This document shows, one piece after another, positions 1-7,193 of a DNA stretch of 8,347 nt. The stretch is from positions 1 to 8,347 of the forward strand of contig CANGVZ010000075.1 of NCBI GenBank assembly GCA_947457285.1. The letters are read 5' to 3'. The number at the start of each line of letters is the position of its first letter. The stretch's first letter is position 1. The notes under the pieces were generated by a model, which had not been told where the DNA came from, made no database searches, and saw only the letters and a program-made list of their open reading frames with translations. Origin of the DNA: Flavobacteriales bacterium (GTDB lineage Bacteria > Bacteroidota > Bacteroidia > Flavobacteriales_D > Sanyastnellaceae). The position numbers and the translations under genes were made by a program.

Positions 1-1494
1 CCCGCAGGTTTGAATCAGGCTGATAATATGTATCTGGTGTTTCCTGATCGCTTCGCAAACGGTGACCCTTCCAATGACAATATGCCCGGAATGTTGGAGA
101 AAGCCGATAGACAGGCACTCAAAGGGCGCCATGGAGGAGACCTGAAAGGTATTGAAGACCATCTGGACTTTATTGAGAACATGGGGTTTAACGCTATTTG
201 GTACAATCCGATTCTTGAAAACAACCAGCCTTATGAAAGTTATCATGGCTATGCCGCCACAGACTCCTACAAAGTAGATCCTCGATTGGGTACAAATGAG
301 CAGTTTAAAAAGCTGACAAAGAAACTCCACGACAAAGGAATGAAAACCGTTTGGGATGTTGTCTACAATCACTGGGGCAACGAACATTATGCATTTAAAA
401 ATCTTCCTGACAGCAATTGGGTGCATTGGTTTCCAGAATTCACACGCACGAACTACCGCACGGAACTGCTTATGGATCCTTACGCTTCTGAGCAAGATAA
501 AATGATATTGAAAGATGGTTGGTTTGATAAACACATGCCAGACCTCAATCAACAAGATCCTCACCTAGCCAAGTATCTTATTCAAAACTCTATCTGGTGG
601 ATAGAATACGCAGAAATAGATGCCTTTCGAATTGACACCTATCCCTACCCCGATCAAAGATTCATGAGTGATTTGAATCAAGCTCTAAAAAAAGAATATC
701 CGAATCTGCACATCTTTGGAGAAACATGGGTGCAAGGATCACCCGTGCAGGCGTGGTTTACCAAGCATAACAACCTTAATAAAGAATTCGATTCACATCT
801 CGACGGTGTAACAGATTTCCAAGTCTATTTCGCTATCACAAAAGGATTGAATGAGAAATTTGGATGGGAAGAAGGTTTGAGAAGAATTCAAATGACCCTC
901 ACCCATGACTATCTCTATCACAATGCAGGTGATGGTGTAACATTTCTCGACAACCATGATCTGGGCAGATTCTACAGCATGGTAGGAGAAGATTTTGCAA
1001 AATGGAAAATGGGAATGTCCATGCTGGGCACGCTGCGAGGAATCCCTTGCGTATATTACGGAAATGAAATCCTGATGACTGGATTCACCAACCCAGACGC
1101 CCTCGTAAGGAAAGACTTCCCCGGCGGTTGGCCCGGAGACACCCTGAATCTTTTTGATAGAAACAACATGTCATCACAACAAAAAGAGGCATTTGATTTT
1201 TCTACCAAACTATTCAATTGGAGAAAAAAGAACACCTGGTTAGCGCAATCGAATTTCCAGCAGTACGTGCCCGAAGATGATATCTATGTTTACTTCCGAA
1301 TAGGAAAAAACAATGAGAAACTGATGTGTATCCATAGCACATCGAATAAAGAATCGAAAGTTAAACTCCTACGATTTGCAGAACACATTCAAAACGCGAA
1401 GGAAGGCGAAGACATTATTACCGGAGAAAAAATAAATATCAGCGAAGAAATCACCGTTGCTCCGATGACATCACTTATGCTGGTGTTGAGGTAA
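1..1494 (+). CDS. GH13 alpha-amylase-family glycoside hydrolase (neopullulanase/cyclomaltodextrinase-like), 5'-truncated
   Basis: This enzyme should hydrolyse alpha-1,4-glucan or maltodextrin linkages by the retaining GH13 mechanism. The reading frame is open from base 1, so the TTG at base 10 is internal. Numbering visible residues from base 1, the GH13 regions appear in order: region I DVVYNH (about 119-124), region II FRIDTY with nucleophile D212, region III FGETW with acid/base E241, and region IV FLDNHD with the third carboxylate D320. The segment FPDRFANGDPSND near the start and GGWPGD near 375 are typical of the Bacteroidota neopullulanase/SusA group. About 80 C-terminal residues fit the usual beta-sandwich domain. 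Family members are around 600 residues, so roughly 100-130 residues, including the signal peptide and N-terminal starch-binding-like domain, probably lie outside the window. Exact substrate specificity and cell location cannot be read here. The 3' end overlaps the convergent thioesterase gene by 20 bases. Confidence 0.95.
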   Translation, partial: PAGLNQADNMYLVFPDRFANGDPSNDNMPGMLEKADRQALKGRHGGDLKGIEDHLDFIENMGFNAIWYNPILENNQPYESYHGYAATDSYKVDPRLGTNEQFKKLTKKLHDKGMKTVWDVVYNHWGNEHYAFKNLPDSNWVHWFPEFTRTNYRTELLMDPYASEQDKMILKDGWFDKHMPDLNQQDPHLAKYLIQNSIWWIEYAEIDAFRIDTYPYPDQRFMSDLNQALKKEYPNLHIFGETWVQGSPVQAWFTKHNNLNKEFDSHLDGVTDFQVYFAITKGLNEKFGWEEGLRRIQMTLTHDYLYHNAGDGVTFLDNHDLGRFYSMVGEDFAKWKMGMSMLGTLRGIPCVYYGNEILMTGFTNPDALVRKDFPGGWPGDTLNLFDRNNMSSQQKEAFDFSTKLFNWRKKNTWLAQSNFQQYVPEDDIYVYFRIGKNNEKLMCIHSTSNKESKVKLLRFAEHIQNAKEGEDIITGEKINISEEITVAPMTSLMLVLR

Positions 1495-1903
1495 CTGATT
1501 GCAACGCGCCAAATTTTTCTCTCCAAATTTCAGGAATGGAAGTGGTCACATTTTGTTGATGATCGAAACTCACCATTACTGAAGCTCCAACGCACGCAAC
1601 AAAACGCTGCTCTCCGCGCTCGATATCCACTCTATAATCTAGCGTAAAACTTTTATTGCCTATGTGCTTGCATCCTAAGTGAATCGATACTTTATCATTC
1701 AATAGAATGGGAACTTTGTATTCCAGTTCATTTCGGGCCACGAGCAAGCCAAACTTATTCCAATCCCATTTCTCAGAAATCAGCTGTCCGAAATAGTAAA
1801 TTCTCGTTTGCTCGAAATACGTCAAATAAATTGAGTTATTCACATGTCCCAACGCGTCGATGTCAGAGAATCTTATCTCTGGTTGATATGGTTTAATATT
1901 CAT
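1475..1903 (-). CDS. Acyl-CoA thioesterase, 4HBT/YbgC/FadM-like hotdog fold
   Basis: This is a cytoplasmic single-domain hotdog-fold thioesterase that probably hydrolyses acyl-CoA (or acyl-ACP) thioesters. The N-terminal motif FSDIDALGHVNN (residues 12-23 from the ATG at 1903) matches the 4-hydroxybenzoyl-CoA thioesterase signature. D16, the second Asp, corresponds to the catalytic aspartate. It is followed by the usual aromatic helix (YLTYFEQTRIYYF) and a later GNKSFTLDYRV strand. The length of 142 residues is normal. A GTG directly upstream at 1906 would add one Met. I prefer the ATG at 1903, with the purine stretch AAAGAACGAAG just before it as a weak ribosome site. The start overlaps the end of the upstream mobA-like gene by about 11 bases, so translation is probably coupled. 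The last 20 bases are antisense to the GH13 gene end. The substrate is unknown, and the link to molybdenum cofactor genes may be only positional. Confidence 0.9.
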   Translation of the reverse strand: MNIKPYQPEIRFSDIDALGHVNNSIYLTYFEQTRIYYFGQLISEKWDWNKFGLLVARNELEYKVPILLNDKVSIHLGCKHIGNKSFTLDYRVDIERGEQRFVACVGASVMVSFDHQQNVTTSIPEIWREKFGALQSVTSTPA

Positions 1904-2987
1904 CACTTCGTTCTTTTATCATTTGCAAAACTTGCTCTTTTTCTCGTTGATCATTTGCATTGATCAACCACTCTTGCCTTTCAGTATCCAATGATTTAAC
2001 TCTCAATTGTGAAAGCAGTTTTCGGGGACATTTAAAATCATTGCCCAAAGCATTCCATAAAACCATTTTGCTGCGCGGTTCCCAAATAGCGAACAAAGGT
2101 TCGTTCCACCCCTTTTCGCGATTGGCAAAACAGGTTGCGAACGCCGTGTGATCGCGATTTGAAATCAAAGTTTGAATGGCTTCTTCGTTTATAAATGGCA
2201 TATCGCAAGCCACTACTAAGAAAGCTCTGTTTCGAAACCTGCGAAAAGCGCTGATCATGCCTACGATTGGTCCGTTTGCTTGCATAAAATCCGGGATTTC
2301 CTCAGCGTGGCTATTTTCAGCTAAACCAGAACTGGCAGTGGAGACAAAGACCTCGAGTCCACATTTTTTACCCAAATCAATAAGATAATTCAATTGGGAT
2401 TGACCGTGATAGCTGATGAGCTCTTTAGACTCTCCCATTCTTGTGCTCTTCCCTCCTGCCAATATCAACATGCTCAAAGAAGGCATATCCCCATCCATTT
2501 GAAGTAAAGGCTCTAAACTCTGAACTTCATTTATCACTGACACACCCGCCACCATAGGAAGCTCAAGAGCATAGACCTCTGGCACTGCTTTTAACTTGTA
2601 ATCGAAAATGGCAATGACATCAGACAACTCCCCTGCCCTTCTTTTCACAGATCCGATTTTCTTTTCATTTAAAAAGAGTATTTGCCTGCTTCCTTTGAAA
2701 TGATGCCCATTAATCACCACAAGATCGTATCCTGCAGTCAACGCATTCAACTGAGTCTGTGAAGTTGAAACGTCTGTCTCGGTTGTAAGCTTATTCTGGC
2801 CAATGATAATCCTATCTTTCGAAGGAGACTCATGTTCATCATGACTGCCGTCGATATAGCACATTCGAATATGAGGAAAGGCATTTTTTAAACCAAAATA
2901 AAATGCTTCCATCGCATCGCAACTGTCGCCCAACAGAGCGATTTCATTGGGATGAAAATAATATTTCGAAGACTTACTTTCTTTCAT
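1893..2987 (-). CDS. mobA: Molybdenum cofactor guanylyltransferase (MobA domain) with N-terminal MobB-like domain lacking a P-loop
   Basis: The C-terminal half is a MobA-type nucleotidyltransferase, which transfers GMP from GTP to molybdopterin. Numbered from the ATG at 2987 (364 residues), it shows the nucleotide-binding signature LILAGGKSTRMGESKEL (174-190), NGPIVGMISAF (238-248), the metal-binding ACDMPF motif with D262, and WNEPLFAIW (about 294-302). The first ~165 residues form an extra domain. Its pattern, a beta-strand plus GDSCDAMEAF, then YIDGSHDEHE, then YDLVVINGHHFKGSRQILF, resembles MobB, the GTPase adapter of Moco synthesis. However, the GxxxxGKT/S Walker A motif is absent, so GTP binding there is unlikely. 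That domain assignment is inference. A GTG at 3002 would add five residues; I prefer the ATG because the conserved region starts later. The gene overlaps the end of moaC by 14 bases (29 with the GTG) and the thioesterase start by about 11, consistent with an operon. Confidence 0.88.
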   Translation of the reverse strand: MKESKSSKYYFHPNEIALLGDSCDAMEAFYFGLKNAFPHIRMCYIDGSHDEHESPSKDRIIIGQNKLTTETDVSTSQTQLNALTAGYDLVVINGHHFKGSRQILFLNEKKIGSVKRRAGELSDVIAIFDYKLKAVPEVYALELPMVAGVSVINEVQSLEPLLQMDGDMPSLSMLILAGGKSTRMGESKELISYHGQSQLNYLIDLGKKCGLEVFVSTASSGLAENSHAEEIPDFMQANGPIVGMISAFRRFRNRAFLVVACDMPFINEEAIQTLISNRDHTAFATCFANREKGWNEPLFAIWEPRSKMVLWNALGNDFKCPRKLLSQLRVKSLDTERQEWLINANDQREKEQVLQMIKERSDEY

Positions 2988-3447
2988 AATCGTTTTTGCC
3001 ACCTGATTTCGACAACAAACGGATTGAACTTATTTCAATATCGTGTGACAACGCCTTGCACATATCATAGACGGTCAAAGCCGCGACGGACGCTCCTGTG
3101 AGGGCTTCCATTTCTACTCCCGTTTTGCCAGATGTTTTCACAGAACATATAATTTGAAGATGCGAATCGACCACTTCGATTTGAACATCAACACTATTGA
3201 GCAGAAGCTGATGGCATAAAGGGATCAATTCAGGCGTTTTCTTGGCCGCCATTATTCCCGCAATTACCGCAGTTTGTATCACAGAACCCTTTGCTGTAGA
3301 AAAATCTACAGCCTTTAGTTGATCGTGAACGTGTGCAGGCATTAGGACGATTGCTTGCGCTTTGGCCAAGCGTGTTGTCTCATTTTTGCTGCCAACGTCA
3401 ACCATTTTGACCTTGCCTTGTTCATCCAAATGTGACCATTCATTCAT
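2974..3447 (-). CDS. moaC: Cyclic pyranopterin monophosphate synthase MoaC
   Basis: MoaC works with MoaA in the first step of molybdenum cofactor synthesis, converting the 3',8-cyclo-GTP intermediate into cyclic pyranopterin monophosphate in the cytoplasm. The 157-residue length is normal for the family. Conserved blocks are MVDVGSKNETTRLAKA (15-30), KGSVIQTAVIAGIMAAKKT (53-71) with K53, ELIPLCHQLLL (73-83) with H79, and KTSGKTGVEMEALTGAS followed by VAALTVYDMCKAL (104-133) with D128 and K131. The protein ends with RLLSKSGGKNDYERK. The lysines, histidine and aspartate correspond to known active-site residues of the E. coli enzyme. The family normally has Pro after LCH; here it is Gln. It is the first gene of the minus-strand cluster and overlaps the mobA-like gene. 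No moaA, moaD, moaE or moeA is visible in the window. The ATG at 3447 lacks an obvious Shine-Dalgarno, as is common in Bacteroidota. Confidence 0.97.
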   Translation of the reverse strand: MNEWSHLDEQGKVKMVDVGSKNETTRLAKAQAIVLMPAHVHDQLKAVDFSTAKGSVIQTAVIAGIMAAKKTPELIPLCHQLLLNSVDVQIEVVDSHLQIICSVKTSGKTGVEMEALTGASVAALTVYDMCKALSHDIEISSIRLLSKSGGKNDYERK

Positions 3448-3524
3448 GCAACGAAAGTAAGATGTTTCTGGTCATATAGTAGGGAATTGACTGTATTGAT
3501 TATATTAGTATCGCATTCTTTAAA
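3448..3524. promoter_or_regulatory. Divergent intergenic region between moaC and the type B T9SS protein gene
   Basis: These 77 bases separate two divergently transcribed genes, so both promoters are expected here. The sequence is AT-rich. On the plus strand there is a TTGACT at 3487-3492 and AT-rich stretches at 3501-3511, but the spacing fits neither a sigma-70 promoter nor the Bacteroidota TTTG / TAnnTTTG consensus well. No riboswitch or operator could be recognised. Placement is inferred from gene orientation, not from a clear motif. Confidence 0.35.
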
Positions 3525-6221
3525 ATGAACCTCTTTCACTCTATAAAGCACTTCCTTTTACTCCTTGCATTTGTGATGCTTTCACATGCTTCGGTAAAAG
3601 CAACTCACCTTGTTGGTGGGGAGATTTTTTATGAGTACTTAGGTAACGACAACTATTATGTAACCGTCATTGTGTACCGCGACTGCGGACCTGCAAATCA
3701 GAACAATACTCAATTTGACCAGCAGGTGTTGTTGACCGCATTCGAGCAACAGACGAATATTACGGCAGCCACCGAATACATTCCATTGCTTCAGTCCAAT
3801 ATTGAGCAAGTACCCGTAGAATTGGAAAATCCCTGCTTCATTCTTCCTCCTGATTTGTGTATTGAAAGGGCCACTTATAATACCACTATCAACCTCCCCC
3901 CGAGTGAATTCGGATATTATATGGTCCATCAGCGTTGTTGCCGAAATCCATCGATTTCGAACCTCATCAATCCCAACGGCACTGGAATTACGCTCTACAC
4001 TGAAATCCCTGGAACGAATCTGCTACCGGAAGGCAATAATAGTTCAGCGAGTTTTGACAACTTTCCTCCAGCAGCTCTTTGTGCGAATGCTGAGTTCTTT
4101 TTCGACCACGGTGCTACTGATACCGATGGAGATTCATTGGTGTATGAATTTTGTACGCCGTATCACGGAGGCTCTGCCCAATCCCCAGCACCTGATCCAC
4201 TAGCACCTGGCCCATACGCCGATGTGGATTGGTCGAACGGTTATAGTGAAAACTATCAAATTGCTTCTTCGCCCGAGTTTAGCATCAATCCCGAAACAGG
4301 ATATATCACTGGCACCGCCACTCAAATGGGACAATACGTGATTGGTGTCTGTGTAAGTGAATATCGCAACGGAGTACTTATCAATCGGTCGCACCGGGAC
4401 TTTCAATTCAACGTCACCCTTTGTGACCCCAATATCATCGCCTCGATTCCAGAACAAGAATCATTTTGCGATGGGCTAACTGTTTCTTTTGAAAATGTAT
4501 CTACGAATGCCTCATTCTTTGCATGGGATTTCGGTGTAGAAGGCATAGACACCGATGTAAGTGAGGAAGCGAATCCATCCTTCACTTATCCAGCACCTGG
4601 ATTGTATAACGTGCAGTTGATTGCGAATCCAGGTTGGACCTGCGCTGATACTGCAAACGCAATATTTGATGCGCGACCACCGCTCGAAGTGAGCATCAGC
4701 GTTGGCCAAGGAGAATGCGATTATCCAGATGTTAAGTATGATTTTTTAGCGACTACCAATGGAAACGCCAACGCCTTATACAATTGGGATTTTGGCCCGG
4801 GATCAGCTCCAACTACATCGAATGTTCAAAACCCTCAAGACATCGTACTTCTTCAAGAACAAACCACCTATCAGGTAAGCCTATCTGTGGAAGATAATGG
4901 TTGTTTTGCGAGCGATGTTCTCAATTTGGATAATCCTCCCGAACCCATCGCTGCCATCAATCCACAAGAGAGCTTTTGTGCGGGGCTTACCTATACCTTC
5001 TCACAGAGCAGTGTGAATGCTGAAAGTTATTTATGGGACTTCGGCACCGTCTTCGGCGGAGACAATTCTCAATTAACCAATCCCGAATTTACGTTTCCTG
5101 ATACTGGTGCTTATGTCATTACCCTGATAGTATCATCGCCATTCACTTGTCCTGATACTGCTTCTCTCAATTTTGAAATCTTTGACTTGCTTGATCCTTT
5201 CTTTGAAACTCCGGATCCACAGTGTTTTTCAACGCATGAATTCGATTTTTTCGGTGAGGGAAATTCACTCGATGATGCGGTGTTTTCATGGAACTTTGGC
5301 GCCACTGCCACATTGAATACCTCTTTCTCTCAAAGCCCTCAAAATATCAGCTTTGATGCTCCAGGAATCTATCCGGTGGAACTAACGATATCCGAAAATG
5401 GATGTACAAAAACATTTACGGAAGAGGTTTGGGTTGTGGCAGATCCTGAATTCACCCCAATCATCAACAGCACACCTGGATGCGCTCCGATGCTCCTCAA
5501 CTTTTCAACTGAGTTTACATCTGACACCCCCATCTTTTACGAGTGGACTTTTGGAGATTCTCAACAATCTATGGCCGCATCTGGCGCTCACATCTATCAA
5601 ACACCTGGAGTCTACGACATCACTGTGCTTGGATACACTACTTCTGGATGCATACGAGAAATCTTCTACAATTTGGAAGACGCAGTGACTGTGCATCCCT
5701 CTCCAACCGCAGCTTTTGAAATTCTTGGAGATAATCTCAATATCCTCGACCCCACAGTAGAAATCATTAATCTGAGTGAAGATGCTATTAGTTGCAGCTA
5801 TGTCACCAGCGACGGCGGCGAAAGCGATGACTGCGATTTTCAATATTCATTTGTACAAGGAGGGTATCAAACGATTACCCAAACCGTGATAAATGAGTAC
5901 GGGTGTTCTGACACGCAAGTAGGCCGAGTATTCATTGATGGTTATATGTTTTACGCACCGAACTCATTCTCGCCAAATGGTGATGGAGTGAATGACTACT
6001 GGATACCAGTGATGACCGGAGTGACTTCCTATAGCTGCAAAATCTATGATCGCTGGGGTACGTTGATATTCTCAAACAATGACCCTGAGAAGGCTTGGAT
6101 CGGCGATGTGCGAGGAGGAGAAAACTTTGCTGCTAACGGCATTTACAGCTACGACATTCAATTTAACGACTCCGCCGGCATAAGCCGGCGGAAACAAGGT
6201 CATATATGTCTTTTTAGATAA
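3525..6221 (+). CDS. Secreted PKD-repeat protein with type B T9SS (gliding-motility-associated) C-terminal domain
   Basis: This 898-residue exported protein is probably carried through the Sec and then the type IX secretion system to the cell surface or medium. Residues 1-26 form a signal peptide with a leucine-rich core and likely cleavage after SVKA. Residues 27-300 are a module opening with THLVGGEIFYEYLG and VYRDC, with paired cysteines (QRCCRN) and an acidic DTDGDSLVYEF segment (199-209) reminiscent of cadherin-like calcium sites. At least five PKD-like repeats follow (about 305-725), recognised by WDFG, WNFG or WTFGD cores, then a degenerate sixth. The C-terminal domain (809-898) starts YAPNSFSPNGDGVNDYW, includes YDRWGTLIFSN, and ends GHICLFR, the CHU_C/gliding CTERM signature of type B T9SS cargo. 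Roles in adhesion or matrix are plausible but inferred; no enzymatic domain is visible. A strong hairpin lies within its last codons, and its stop is three bases from the convergent gene's stop. Confidence 0.95.
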   Translation: MNLFHSIKHFLLLLAFVMLSHASVKATHLVGGEIFYEYLGNDNYYVTVIVYRDCGPANQNNTQFDQQVLLTAFEQQTNITAATEYIPLLQSNIEQVPVELENPCFILPPDLCIERATYNTTINLPPSEFGYYMVHQRCCRNPSISNLINPNGTGITLYTEIPGTNLLPEGNNSSASFDNFPPAALCANAEFFFDHGATDTDGDSLVYEFCTPYHGGSAQSPAPDPLAPGPYADVDWSNGYSENYQIASSPEFSINPETGYITGTATQMGQYVIGVCVSEYRNGVLINRSHRDFQFNVTLCDPNIIASIPEQESFCDGLTVSFENVSTNASFFAWDFGVEGIDTDVSEEANPSFTYPAPGLYNVQLIANPGWTCADTANAIFDARPPLEVSISVGQGECDYPDVKYDFLATTNGNANALYNWDFGPGSAPTTSNVQNPQDIVLLQEQTTYQVSLSVEDNGCFASDVLNLDNPPEPIAAINPQESFCAGLTYTFSQSSVNAESYLWDFGTVFGGDNSQLTNPEFTFPDTGAYVITLIVSSPFTCPDTASLNFEIFDLLDPFFETPDPQCFSTHEFDFFGEGNSLDDAVFSWNFGATATLNTSFSQSPQNISFDAPGIYPVELTISENGCTKTFTEEVWVVADPEFTPIINSTPGCAPMLLNFSTEFTSDTPIFYEWTFGDSQQSMAASGAHIYQTPGVYDITVLGYTTSGCIREIFYNLEDAVTVHPSPTAAFEILGDNLNILDPTVEIINLSEDAISCSYVTSDGGESDDCDFQYSFVQGGYQTITQTVINEYGCSDTQVGRVFIDGYMFYAPNSFSPNGDGVNDYWIPVMTGVTSYSCKIYDRWGTLIFSNNDPEKAWIGDVRGGENFAANGIYSYDIQFNDSAGISRRKQGHICLFR
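4455..5444 (+). repeat. Internal PKD-like protein repeats in an A-B-A-B order
   Basis: Within the large secreted protein, residues 311-382 (A1) and 481-552 (A2) share an opening QESFCxGLT, a WDFG core, a PxFT(Y/F)P segment and a TCxDTA ending. Over the first 27 residues I count 16 identities. Residues 397-460 (B1) and 566-640 (B2) share a leading Cys, a W(D/N)FG core, an NPQ/SPQ segment, and a closing exNGC. The pattern suggests duplication of a two-domain unit. The DNA sequences have diverged, so it is not recent. Confidence 0.7.
6171..6192 (+). repeat. Perfect 9-bp GC-rich inverted repeat (hairpin) within the 3' end of the coding sequence
   Basis: The left arm TCCGCCGGC (6171-6179) and right arm GCCGGCGGA (6184-6192) are perfectly complementary around a four-base ATAA loop. 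It lies about 30 bases before the stop codon and encodes the SAGISRRK part of the C-terminal domain. A short T5 run occurs at 6211-6215, but 18 bases beyond the stem, so it is not a canonical intrinsic terminator. It could be a dispersed palindromic repeat, a 3' mRNA-stabilising hairpin or a termination aid between the convergent genes. Confidence 0.75.
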
Positions 6222-6224
6222 GAA

Positions 6225-7193
6225 TTACTTGGCTACAATAAGCGTTTGTGATTCCGACTTACCATCTTGAGATATAACAATCTTATACGTTCCAGCAGCT
6301 AACTGCTGATTTACCGTCAAACGATTTGAGGCTGTCCAACTTCCGTTAGACATCACATGTTGTGCGAGGCGCTTGCCGCTCATATCAAAAATCTCGAGAA
6401 CCGCATTTGGAGACAATGTAAAGCCTTTTGAGAATTGGATATGAACGAGATTATCTCTCACGGGATTTGGGAATACCGACCACGTTTGAGATGCCGCCAA
6501 TTCTTGAGTGTTCAATACACCTTCACTAGCCTCTGTGATGCAAGAACCATCATTGAAGTTAGCATTGGGATTGAAATTACTAGCGTTTGCATCAGTACAA
6601 CCGAAAGTCTTAGCATCGGTAGTTGCGAATTTAAGACCAAGTGCATTCCATGTTTGCTTACCGGTGCTCCAACCTTGAAGATTGAGTGTGCCTGTAGCAA
6701 CACCTTGGGTGGTGAACTGACCTAACAACACCAGATTGGCGCTGCCTACTGGAGCGCACTTCTCATTCTCTGGCAATAAAAACCAAGCACCATTGTTGGT
6801 GAGGATTTCTCCGCCCTCGTCGAAAGAGTTAAAATCTACTCCGATGTCCCAAAGACTGTTTCCTTCTGAATCTGAATAGCCCAATGTGATAAATGAATCA
6901 AATGCAATCTCTGGAGCTATATCGATGATATTTTGGTGAATACCATTGCTGCTATATTGGCCTAGAGGATGCTGATAAAATGGGGCCGTGCTTTCAATGA
7001 CTAGTGGATTTTGGGTATCGCCCCAAACGGCGTGCACTGAATAATCTTCAGAAGGTAATTGCGCGTAAACGCGATAGGTATTACCTGGAACAACGCCATT
7101 ATTCTCCACTTTTTGAACCACAAGCTGCACATCAGATGCGAGTACTTGGGCCATTGACACAAATGAAAAAGCAAGAGTAAAAATTGATTTCAT
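6225..7193 (-). CDS. Secreted protein with GCTD-type cysteine motif and type A T9SS sorting domain
   Basis: This 322-residue exported protein has no recognised catalytic function. Residues 1-20 are a signal peptide ending near QVLAS. Residues 21-197 form a beta-rich domain with segments such as GNTYRVYAQLPSEDYSVHAVWGD and IAFDSFITLGYSDSEGN; I recall similar unnamed domains in marine Bacteroidota but cannot name a family. Residues 198-218 (FGCTDANASNF through NDGSC) are one copy of the GCTDxxAxNYNPxAxxDDGSC-like motif, often repeated in secreted Bacteroidota proteins. From about 238 to the end lies a type A T9SS sorting domain, opening WSVFPNPVRDNLVHI, with LEIFDMSGKRL and AAGTYKIVIS, and ending LIVAK. 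It would be secreted through the outer membrane and the domain removed or used for anchoring. It starts at the ATG at 7193 and ends three bases from the convergent stop at 6221. Confidence 0.92.
   Translation of the reverse strand: MKSIFTLAFSFVSMAQVLASDVQLVVQKVENNGVVPGNTYRVYAQLPSEDYSVHAVWGDTQNPLVIESTAPFYQHPLGQYSSNGIHQNIIDIAPEIAFDSFITLGYSDSEGNSLWDIGVDFNSFDEGGEILTNNGAWFLLPENEKCAPVGSANLVLLGQFTTQGVATGTLNLQGWSTGKQTWNALGLKFATTDAKTFGCTDANASNFNPNANFNDGSCITEASEGVLNTQELAASQTWSVFPNPVRDNLVHIQFSKGFTLSPNAVLEIFDMSGKRLAQHVMSNGSWTASNRLTVNQQLAAGTYKIVISQDGKSESQTLIVAK

Noticed and set aside
10..12. TTG as the start codon of the GH13 gene
   Set aside because: The frame is open to base 1 and the visible protein lacks the N-terminal domain and signal peptide expected of the family; the gene enters from the left.
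3639..3929. 96-codon minus-strand open frame
   Set aside because: Antisense to the N-terminal module of the large secreted protein, with no independent support.
3862..4203. 113-codon plus-strand open frame in another frame
   Set aside because: It lies wholly within the secreted-protein gene and its translation shows no domain; a shadow frame.
5505..5843. 112-codon minus-strand open frame
   Set aside because: It is antisense to the PKD region of a clearly coding gene, shows no recognisable motif and has no separate promoter or context.
6171..6215. Canonical rho-independent terminator
   Set aside because: The stem is strong, but the T-run is 18 bases downstream and within the coding sequence; on the minus strand no T-run follows. 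Kept only as a hairpin.
6435..6725. 96-codon plus-strand open frame
   Set aside because: Antisense to the GCTD and sorting-domain region of the type A T9SS gene, which has clear coding motifs.
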